Source: an uncultured Pseudomonadota bacterium (GTDB lineage Bacteria; Pseudomonadota; Gammaproteobacteria; Burkholderiales; SG8-39). Taken from it: a stretch of 11,511 nucleotides of DNA. The DNA is taken from positions 1-11,511 of the forward strand of contig CAITSH010000305.1 of the NCBI GenBank assembly GCA_903895005.1. The letters run 5' to 3'. Below are positions 5,820-11,511 of the stretch, piece by piece; positions within the stretch are counted from its first letter, which is position 1, and each line of letters starts with the position of its first letter. The notes beneath the pieces were generated by a model. The model was given only the letters and a program-made list of their open reading frames with translations. It searched no databases and was not told where the DNA came from. A program made the translations under genes and the position numbers.

Positions 5820-6731
5820 ATGACCACGCGTATTCCCATCAAGCTGCGGCAGTTGCAATACTTTCTGGCCGCTGCCAAGTCGCTGCATTTTTCGCGCGCC
5901 GCCGAGGCCTTGTTCGTCACGCAGCCCACGCTCTCCCACCAGATTGCCGAACTCGAAATGCAGCTTGGCACGCCGCTCTTTGACCGCAGTGCTAAGGCCG
6001 TACGCCTGACCGAGGCGGGCGAGGTCCTGCTCGCCTATGCCAAGCGCGGCCTAGGTGAGTTGGAGGCCGGCTTGGGCGCGCTCGAGGAACTTGAAGGCCT
6101 GCAGCGCGGCCTGCTGCGCATCGGGGTGACCCAGTCCTTCGTGCGCAAGCTCATGCCGCCGATACTGGGGCAGTTCCTGAAGCGGTATCCGTCGGTGAAC
6201 CTGAGCGTTGACGAAATGACCGCCGGCGATATTGAAAAGCGCCTCGCCGAGGGCGCGCTCGACCTTGGCATCGCCTTCGCGCCGGCGCTGCTCGAGGACA
6301 CTGAAATCGAAACCATCCTGCAGGAGCGCCTGCTGCTTGTCACAGGCAGCAGCCACCGCTTAGCCGCGCGACGTCGGGTGCGCATGGGCGAGCTTGCCGG
6401 CGAGCCGCTCGCATTGTTCAGCAAGGACTACTCGACGCGCCACCTGCTGGAACGTTATTTCAAGGAGGCGGGCATCGAACCCAATGTCGTGTGTAGCGCC
6501 AATGCCATCGACGTCATGCTGGGCATCGCCAAGGAATCGGCCGTGGCCACGATCATTCCGGAGAGCGCGATCGAGAAAACCCCGGATATTCGCGTCATCG
6601 AATTGATCGACCCTATACCGGTGCGCATTTCGGCCCTGCTTTGGGCCAAACACCGCTTTCGTTCGGCCGCCGCGCGCACCTTTGCACAATTGGTGCGCGA
6701 CCGCTTCCTGTCCAAGCTGGTCTTGCGCTGA
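5820..6731 (+). CDS. LysR-type transcriptional regulator
   Basis: A 303-residue LysR-family regulator, normal length. The winged helix-turn-helix is at about 9-68 with the usual landmarks: LRQLQYFLAAAKSLHFSRAAEAL, TQPTLSHQIAELE, LGTPLFDR and LTEAG. The effector-binding domain covers about 95-298 and begins LRIGVTQSF, with ALDLGIAFAP in the usual place; it resembles the CynR/CbbR side of the family. It probably controls the hydrolase operon downstream, which is on the same strand rather than divergent, after a 232-bp gap; the ligand is likely the operon's substrate or an intermediate. The ATG at 5820 lacks a strong ribosome site. The regulation target is inferred from position only. Confidence 0.94.
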   Translation: MTTRIPIKLRQLQYFLAAAKSLHFSRAAEALFVTQPTLSHQIAELEMQLGTPLFDRSAKAVRLTEAGEVLLAYAKRGLGELEAGLGALEELEGLQRGLLRIGVTQSFVRKLMPPILGQFLKRYPSVNLSVDEMTAGDIEKRLAEGALDLGIAFAPALLEDTEIETILQERLLLVTGSSHRLAARRRVRMGELAGEPLALFSKDYSTRHLLERYFKEAGIEPNVVCSANAIDVMLGIAKESAVATIIPESAIEKTPDIRVIELIDPIPVRISALLWAKHRFRSAAARTFAQLVRDRFLSKLVLR

Positions 6732-6747
6732 TCCGCCGGGGCCGTCA

Positions 6748-6760
6748 CTGCGTATCGCAG
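6748..6760. repeat. Short inverted repeat after the LysR gene
   Basis: CTGCG (6748-6752) and CGCAG (6756-6760) flank a TAT loop, 17 bp after the LysR stop codon. There is no T-run after it, so termination is doubtful; it could be part of an operator. Confidence 0.3.
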
Positions 6761-6772
6761 GCACTGTGTATC

Positions 6773-6823
6773 ATGCTCATTTTCTATCGAAATAATCTAT
6801 AAAAAGCATTTTCATTTATGATC
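6773..6823 (+). promoter_or_regulatory. Probable promoter/operator region of the hydrolase operon
   Basis: An AT-rich island in otherwise GC-rich DNA, in the 232-bp gap between LysR and the hydrolase gene. It holds two possible -10 elements, TATAAA (6799-6804) and TATGAT (6818-6823), neither with a good -35, as is common for activator-dependent promoters. ATGCT (6773-6777) and AGCAT (6806-6810) form an interrupted inverted repeat that could be a LysR-type site. The transcript would have a leader of more than 100 bases. Confidence 0.42.
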
Positions 6824-6948
6824 CGCCTGCTGCAAATTACGCAGTATCAGAGCAAAGCCATGCAAACCCGCGACGACGGGGGATGGCAGGCGGGTCACCG
6901 GACCCGTCCAACGGCACAGGCAGCCCAGACAATATATGGGCCACCCAC

Positions 6949-6955
6949 AAGGAGG
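6949..6955 (+). promoter_or_regulatory. Ribosome binding site of the CocE/NonD hydrolase gene
   Basis: AAGGAGG, a near-perfect Shine-Dalgarno sequence eight bases before the ATG at 6964. It selects this start over the in-frame ATG at 6883. Confidence 0.85.
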
Positions 6956-6963
6956 CGGGCAGG

Positions 6964-8706
6964 ATGGAACGCAGTGAAGTTGCGCACGGTATGCGCATTG
7001 ATTGGGACGTGCCGATCCCGATGGAAGACGGCCTGGTGTTGCGCGCCGACGTGTTCCGGCCCTTGGCCGAAGGCAAATACCCGGTCATCCTCAGTTATGG
7101 CCCTTATGGCAAGGGCCTCGCTTTCCAGGAGGGCTTTACCGGCGGCTGGGACCGGCTCGTTGCTGCGCATCCCGATGTCGCGGCGGGGACCAGTAATACC
7201 TACGCTAATTTCGAAGTCGTCGATCCGGAAAAATGGGTACCCGACGGCTACATCTGCATTCGTGTGGACGCGCGCGGCTCGGGTAATTCGCCCGGTTTCC
7301 TGAATCCCAAGTCGATTCGCGAAACCCAGGACATGTACCAGTGCATCGAGTGGGCCGCGGTGCAGCCCTGGAGCTCGGGCAAGGTCGGCCTGAACGGCAT
7401 TTCGTATTACGCCACCAACCAGTGGTACGTCGCTTCGATGCAGCCGCCGCACCTGGCGGCGATGTGCGTCTGGGAGGGCGCGGCCGACTACTACCGAGAC
7501 AACACCCATCACGGCGGCATCCTGTGCCAGTTCCTCACCACCCTGTATCCGTGGGCGGTGTGGCGGGTGCAAAACGGCGTCGGTGAAAACGGCCCGCGCA
7601 GCCGTGCCAACGGCATGCCGGTCGCGGGGCGCCAAACGCTGAGCCAGGAAGAGCTCGTCAAGAACCGCATCGACATCGAGACTTCGCTGTTGTCGCATCC
7701 GATGGATGACGCCTACTACAGCGACCGCTCCGCCAATTGGGACAAGGTCACCGTGCCGTTTTTGTCTGCGGCCAACTGGGGCGGGCAGGGCCTGCATCCG
7801 CGCGGCAACTACGAAGGCTTCTTCCGTGCGGCGTCAAAACAAAAATGGCTGGAAGTGCACGGCCTCAATCACTGGACGCACTTTTACACCGACTATGGCG
7901 TGGCGCTGCAAAAGCGCTTTTTTGGCCACTTCCTGAAAGGCGAGGACACCGGCTGGAAATCGCAGCCGCCGGTGCAGCTGAACGTGCGCCACGTCGACAA
8001 GTTTGTCACCCGCTACGAAAACGAATGGCCCATCGCGAGAACGCAGTGGACGCGCTTTTACCTGGACATCGAAAACGGCGCGCTGGTGACCACGGCGCCG
8101 GCCCAGCCGGCCTCGTGCGCCTACCTGCCCGAGGGGGACGGCCTCACGTTCATGAGCCAGCCCCTCACTGAAGAAATGGAAATCACCGGGCCGATGGCCT
8201 CCAAGCTGTTCGTGTCTTCGCAAAGCGAGGACGCCGACCTGTTTCTTGCGCTGCGCGTGTTCCGTCCCGACGGCAGCGAACTCACCTTTGCCGGCTCAAA
8301 CGATCCGCGCACGCCCATTGCGCTGGGTTGGTTGCGTGCCTCGCACCGCAAGCTCGATGAAAAGCTCACGCTGCCGTTCCGGCCGTATCACACGCACGAT
8401 GAAAAGCAGCCCCTGGCACCGGGCAAGGCGGTCGAACTCGATATTGAAATCTGGCCCACAGGCGTGGTGATCCCCGCCGGTTATCGCATCGGCCTGTCGG
8501 TGCGCGGCCGTGATTACCGCCATGCCGGCGAACCCATACGCATCCCGGGCATTGGTTACGAAATGGCCGGCGTTGGTCCGTTCGTGCACACCCATCCGGT
8601 GGACCGTCCGGCGGAGGTCTTTAACGCCGAAGTCACCCTGCATGCCGACGCCACCCGCCAGCCCTTTGTGTTGCTGCCTGTCATTCCGTCGAAAGGAAAT
8701 GCCTGA
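6964..8706 (+). CDS. CocE/NonD family alpha/beta hydrolase (X-Pro dipeptidyl-peptidase S15-like)
   Basis: A 580-residue cytoplasmic serine hydrolase of the CocE/NonD group, which cleaves esters or amides. The alpha/beta-hydrolase part (about 1-320) opens with VPIPMEDGLVLRADVFRP, has the oxyanion segment ILSYGPYGKG, the RVDARGSGNSPG strand-loop, and the nucleophile Ser147 in NGISYY. A catalytic His is likely His306 in NHWTH. The usual acidic residue (AGWYDG in cocaine esterase) aligns with SAANWGGQG near Gly273, so the triad Asp is not in its classic place. The C-terminal PepX_C jelly roll covers about 350-575 (MEITGPMASKLFVSS, DADLFLALRVF, VIPAGYRIGLSVRGRDY). There is no signal peptide. The start at 6964 is set by the strong ribosome site. 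It is the first gene of the operon; its stop overlaps the next start by 1 bp. Confidence 0.92.
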   Translation: MERSEVAHGMRIDWDVPIPMEDGLVLRADVFRPLAEGKYPVILSYGPYGKGLAFQEGFTGGWDRLVAAHPDVAAGTSNTYANFEVVDPEKWVPDGYICIRVDARGSGNSPGFLNPKSIRETQDMYQCIEWAAVQPWSSGKVGLNGISYYATNQWYVASMQPPHLAAMCVWEGAADYYRDNTHHGGILCQFLTTLYPWAVWRVQNGVGENGPRSRANGMPVAGRQTLSQEELVKNRIDIETSLLSHPMDDAYYSDRSANWDKVTVPFLSAANWGGQGLHPRGNYEGFFRAASKQKWLEVHGLNHWTHFYTDYGVALQKRFFGHFLKGEDTGWKSQPPVQLNVRHVDKFVTRYENEWPIARTQWTRFYLDIENGALVTTAPAQPASCAYLPEGDGLTFMSQPLTEEMEITGPMASKLFVSSQSEDADLFLALRVFRPDGSELTFAGSNDPRTPIALGWLRASHRKLDEKLTLPFRPYHTHDEKQPLAPGKAVELDIEIWPTGVVIPAGYRIGLSVRGRDYRHAGEPIRIPGIGYEMAGVGPFVHTHPVDRPAEVFNAEVTLHADATRQPFVLLPVIPSKGNA

Positions 8707-9671
8707 TGCGTACCTTTATCGCAGTGCTCGCGGCCTGCCTCATGGCAGCCGCCTCCTTGTCGCAGGCCCAGGACGCGTATCCGTCGCGTCCGATCAAAAT
8801 GATTGTCGGCTTTCCCGCCGGCACATCGTCGGACATCATCGCGCGTATTTACGCGCAAAAACTCAGCGACCATTTCAAGCGCCCGGTGCTGGTCGAGAAC
8901 AAGCTCGGCGTTGCAAGCGCGCTCGCCGCCGAAGCGGTGGCCAAGTCGCCGGCCGACGGCTACACGCTGCTACTTGGAACCGTGGCCAATACCATCAGCG
9001 CGAGCCTGTACAAGAACCTGTCGTTTGATTTCAAGAGCGACTTCGCCGCGATTGCTATGGTCGGTAATGCGACCAACATACTGGTTGTCAGCCCGACGCT
9101 GGGCGTGTCAAACCTGCAGGAATTCATCGCGATGGCGCGTGCCAAGCCCGGGCAGATGCTGTACGGATCGGCCGGCGTGGGCACCGCGCCGCACCTATCG
9201 GGCGAACTGTTCAACATCATGGCCGGCGTCAAGATGGAGCACATCCCCTACAAGGGCAACAATCAGGGCCTGATCGACCTGGTGGGCGGCAGGTTGCAGG
9301 CGATCTTCGCGCCGGCGCCCACGGTGGCCGGCTTCGTCAAGGATGGCAGGGTCAAGGCGCTGGGCACCACGGCGCTCAAGCGCTCGGTGCTCACCCCCGA
9401 TGTGCCGACCCTGTCTGAGCAGGGCCTGAACGGATTCGACACCTCGATCTGGTACGGCATTTTCGCGCCCAAGGGCACGCCGGATGCCATCGTCAACGCG
9501 GTCTCCGATGTATTGCAGCGCGCGGCGGCCTCGGCTGACGTCAAGGCACAACTTGCCGCAAACGGCGCCGACCCGGTGGCGATGGGCCACGATGAATTCT
9601 CGCGTTTCGTGCAGTCGGATTTGCAAAAGTGGGAAAAAATAGTCAACACGGCAAAGATCAAACCCGAATGA
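8706..9671 (+). CDS. Bug/TctC family tripartite tricarboxylate transporter substrate-binding protein
   Basis: A 321-residue periplasmic solute receptor. A signal peptide spans 1-21 (cleavage after LSQA), and the mature protein begins with the family signature YPSRPIKMIVGFPAGTSSDIIAR. Other family hallmarks are PADGYTLLLGT, GSAGVGTAPHLSGELF, IPYKGNNQGLIDLVGG and PDVPTLSEQGLNGF. Bug proteins bind carboxylates and similar small organic molecules through carboxylate and water contacts. No TctA or TctB membrane component is in the window, so this is an orphan receptor that either borrows permease subunits encoded elsewhere or acts in sensing, as known for other Bug proteins. The ATG shares one base with the hydrolase stop (TGATG) and is preceded by AAAGGA, so translation is coupled. 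Its ligand is probably the compound the operon degrades. Confidence 0.94.
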   Translation: MRTFIAVLAACLMAAASLSQAQDAYPSRPIKMIVGFPAGTSSDIIARIYAQKLSDHFKRPVLVENKLGVASALAAEAVAKSPADGYTLLLGTVANTISASLYKNLSFDFKSDFAAIAMVGNATNILVVSPTLGVSNLQEFIAMARAKPGQMLYGSAGVGTAPHLSGELFNIMAGVKMEHIPYKGNNQGLIDLVGGRLQAIFAPAPTVAGFVKDGRVKALGTTALKRSVLTPDVPTLSEQGLNGFDTSIWYGIFAPKGTPDAIVNAVSDVLQRAAASADVKAQLAANGADPVAMGHDEFSRFVQSDLQKWEKIVNTAKIKPE

Positions 9672-10738
9672 GTGTGTCGAAAAAAAAGCGCGCCACCCCG
9701 GGCAGGGCAGGAGCCGCACCGTTCACCGGTGATTTCGCGCTCGGTAGTTTCGCGCGTGAGGACAGCCGTGTGTTTCCGGCTATGGTCATAGGCCACAGTG
9801 CGGTCGACCTTGCGGGCTTGCATCGTATTTACGCCGGTTCGGCGCGCGTCGGCAGCCACCTGCTCTCCGGGGTCTCCTCGGTGATGGATCTGCTGCAGGA
9901 ATGGGATCACAACTTTGATGTCCTCCAATCGATATTCGCGTTTGTCGCCAGGGAGACGCTCGATAGCGAGCGCCTGCGCGACGTTGTCGCCGACCTCGAC
10001 CAACTCGCGGTACTGCCGCCCGTACCGCGCCCTTCCAAGGTGCTCAATTGCGCCGCCAATTACAGCGGCCACCTGAAGGAAATGCGCAGCTACACGCAGA
10101 CCGGCGGCGACGTCGACCCGGCAAAGATTTTCAAGGGCGACAAGTCGGCGGCCCAGCCCTACTTTTTTCTCAAAGCCCCGTCCTCGCTGTGCGGCGCCTA
10201 CGACAACATCGTGCTGCCTTCGATCGCCGACCAGATCGACTGGGAGGCCGAGCTTGGCGTGGCCATCGGCCGCAGGAGCAAGCGGCTCAAGGCCGAACAC
10301 GCGCTCGATTGCGTCGCCGGCTACATGACGTTCAATGACGTGTCCTGCCGTAACCAGCTGTTTCGCGAGGACAGGCCGAATTTCCGCACCGACTGGCTGT
10401 CATCGAAGTCGCACGACAGTTTCGGGCCGCTCGGTCCTTTCCTGGTGCCCAAGGCCTTTGTGCCGGACTACGCCCACCTGAAAATAGAACTCAGGGTTAA
10501 CGGCGAACTCAAGCAAAGCGGGGTTCCCGCCGACATGATCTATTCGACCGAGGAACAGATCGAATACGTCTCGCGCCTGATGACGCTGGAGCCGGGCGAC
10601 GTGTTTGCCACCGGCACGCTGGCCGGCGTCGGGCAGGCGAGCGGCACCTTTTTACGCCCGGGCGATATCGTCGAGACCGAGGTGCACGGCCTCGGGCGGC
10701 AGCAGAATCGCGTCGTCGCCCCCGAGGACAACGCGTGA
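9668..10738 (+). CDS. Fumarylacetoacetate hydrolase (FAH) family protein
   Basis: A 356-residue FAH-fold enzyme, a metal-dependent hydrolase or decarboxylase of beta-keto or ring-derived acids. The catalytic part is at about 120-350. Metal ligands are Glu193 and Glu195 (DWEAELG) and Asp224 (FNDVS); the 29-residue spacing from the second Glu to Asp equals that of human FAHD1. His135 and Glu138 (NYSGHLKE) match the lid dyad of that enzyme, and KSHDSFGPLGPF and GDVFATGTLAGVG are also typical. About 110 extra residues precede the catalytic domain, a weaker N-terminal domain seen in longer members. The ATG at 9668 forms an ATGA overlap of 4 bp with the Bug gene stop and is preferred over an upstream GTG (9629). 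In catabolic clusters such enzymes act late, cleaving C-C bonds of diketo acids or decarboxylating; the substrate here is not readable. Confidence 0.93.
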   Translation: MSVSKKKRATPGRAGAAPFTGDFALGSFAREDSRVFPAMVIGHSAVDLAGLHRIYAGSARVGSHLLSGVSSVMDLLQEWDHNFDVLQSIFAFVARETLDSERLRDVVADLDQLAVLPPVPRPSKVLNCAANYSGHLKEMRSYTQTGGDVDPAKIFKGDKSAAQPYFFLKAPSSLCGAYDNIVLPSIADQIDWEAELGVAIGRRSKRLKAEHALDCVAGYMTFNDVSCRNQLFREDRPNFRTDWLSSKSHDSFGPLGPFLVPKAFVPDYAHLKIELRVNGELKQSGVPADMIYSTEEQIEYVSRLMTLEPGDVFATGTLAGVGQASGTFLRPGDIVETEVHGLGRQQNRVVAPEDNA

Positions 10739-10777
10739 TCCGCCACAACCACAATTCCATTCGCTAACCACAACCTG

Positions 10778-10783
10778 CAAAGG
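10778..10783 (+). promoter_or_regulatory. Ribosome binding site of the amidohydrolase gene
   Basis: AAAGGA six bases before the ATG at 10790, in the 51-bp gap after the FAH gene. No terminator or clear promoter is seen in that gap, so the amidohydrolase is likely in the same transcript. Confidence 0.65.
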
Positions 10784-10789
10784 ACAGTC

Positions 10790-11511
10790 ATGCTGGATAT
10801 ATTCAATCACTTCATGCCGCATACGATTTTCGACCGGCTGGACAAGCTCATTCCCGGTCACGTTGCGCTCAAGGCCTTCCCCGAGCGGCCCTCCCTGCTC
10901 GATTTGTCGTCGCGCCTGCGCATGATGGACGAGTTCGACGACCTGCAGCAGGTGTTGTCCTTGTCCAACCCGCCCATCGAGGCCCTCGGCGGCCCCGACG
11001 TGACGCCGCTCCTTGCGCGCATCGCCAATGACGGCTTGGCCGAGATTTACAACAAGCATCCGGACCGCTTCCCGGCCTGGATCGCCTCGATGCCGATGAA
11101 CAACGTTGATGCCTGCATGCAGGAGATCGAGCGCAGCATCGGCGAGCTCGGTGCGCGCGGTATCCAGATTTTCACCAACGTGATGGGCAAGCCGCTCAGC
11201 CTGCCCGAGTACCGGCCCATTTTCAGGAGAATGGCCGAGCTGGACCTGCCGGTGTGGATTCATCCGATGCGCGGGCCGCAGATGGCCGACTACCCCAGCG
11301 AAAAAATATCGGAAAACGAAATCTGGTTCAGCTTCGGCTGGCCCTACGAGACCACAGCCTGCGCCACGCGCCTGATTTTTTCCGGTTTGTTCGATGAACT
11401 GCCGAACCTGAAGATCATCCTGCACCACATGGGCGGCATGATCCCGTTTTTTGCCGGCAAGATTGACCTCGGTTTCGTCCAGATTTTTTACGGCACCACG
11501 CAACTCAATCC
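10790..11511 (+). CDS. Amidohydrolase family protein (ACMSD / gamma-resorcylate decarboxylase-like), 3' partial
   Basis: The frame runs from the ATG at 10790 to the right edge, giving 240 codons without a stop. It is a TIM-barrel protein of the amidohydrolase-2 family, whose members include ACMSD and aromatic acid decarboxylases. Visible landmarks are MLDIFNHFMP (1-10), RMMDEFDDLQQVLSLSNPP, FPAWIASMPM, GARGIQIFTNV, VWIHPMRGP with His158 as the second-strand metal ligand, GLFDELPNLKIILHHMGG with His212-His213, and the start of the next strand. The barrel-strand-1 motif is F-N-H rather than the H-x-H of ACMSD or E-x-H of gamma-resorcylate decarboxylase, so only one of the two usual ligands (His7) is present. 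The expected C-terminal Asp ligand lies beyond the window. It follows the FAH gene by 51 bp with its own AAAGGA site and is probably the fourth gene of the operon. Confidence 0.9.
   Translation, partial: MLDIFNHFMPHTIFDRLDKLIPGHVALKAFPERPSLLDLSSRLRMMDEFDDLQQVLSLSNPPIEALGGPDVTPLLARIANDGLAEIYNKHPDRFPAWIASMPMNNVDACMQEIERSIGELGARGIQIFTNVMGKPLSLPEYRPIFRRMAELDLPVWIHPMRGPQMADYPSEKISENEIWFSFGWPYETTACATRLIFSGLFDELPNLKIILHHMGGMIPFFAGKIDLGFVQIFYGTTQLN

Noticed and set aside
6883..6963. N-terminal extension of the CocE/NonD hydrolase from the ATG at 6883
   Set aside because: The 27 extra residues are Gly/Pro/Ser-rich and unlike the family, and AAGGAGG sits ideally before the ATG at 6964.
6895..7797. - strand open frame of 300 codons opposite the CocE/NonD gene
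   Set aside because: Antisense to a gene with clear alpha/beta-hydrolase motifs; its translation is Arg/Val/Gly-rich without any motif.
9263..10300. Long - strand open frame (345 codons) opposite the Bug and FAH genes
   Set aside because: It lies antisense to two well-supported genes, crosses their boundary, has no recognisable domain and no ribosome site. GC-rich codon usage produces such frames.
10652..11503. Long - strand open frame (283 codons) at the right end
   Set aside because: It is the shadow of the amidohydrolase gene, which reads continuously on the + strand with family motifs; the antisense product shows none.

Overview
The window is GC-rich bacterial chromosome, most likely from a betaproteobacterium of the order Burkholderiales. 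The main reason is the Bug/TctC-type solute-binding protein, a family greatly expanded in that group, sitting in a LysR-linked catabolic operon. The MgtC and periplasmic FKBP genes fit but do not narrow this down. I see no rRNA, tRNA, CRISPR array, insertion sequence, integrase or phage gene.

Left part (1-3295, + strand): a signalling operon. A membrane-bound hybrid sensor kinase (5' end outside the window) carries membrane helices, PAS, HisKA, HATPase, REC and HPt domains. Its end overlaps by 8 bp the start of a stand-alone receiver protein. Ten bases after that follows a small GIY-YIG-like protein. Together the first two genes encode every phosphoacceptor of a His-Asp-His-Asp phosphorelay, but no DNA-binding or enzymatic output domain.

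Middle part (3296-5819): unrelated single genes. An MgtC/SapB-family membrane protein lies on the - strand. Divergent from it is an unusual asparagine/glutamine- and glycine-rich low-complexity protein, possibly translated from a leaderless message. A very strong symmetrical hairpin terminator separates that gene from a convergent periplasmic FKBP-type prolyl isomerase on the - strand. Next comes a 94-residue protein that I do not recognise but which has a good ribosome binding site.

Right part (5820-11511, + strand): a catabolic gene cluster. A LysR-type regulator is followed, after a 232-bp gap, by a tightly packed set: CocE/NonD-type alpha/beta hydrolase, Bug/TctC periplasmic binding protein, FAH-family hydrolase, and an amidohydrolase of the ACMSD/gamma-resorcylate decarboxylase family that runs off the right edge. 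The first three are translationally coupled (1-bp and 4-bp overlaps). The plausible theme is capture of an organic acid or ester in the periplasm, ester or amide cleavage, and breakdown of a ring-derived or beta-keto acid intermediate. The substrate cannot be read from the sequence.

The long antisense reading frames in this region are by-products of GC-rich codon usage and are left out.
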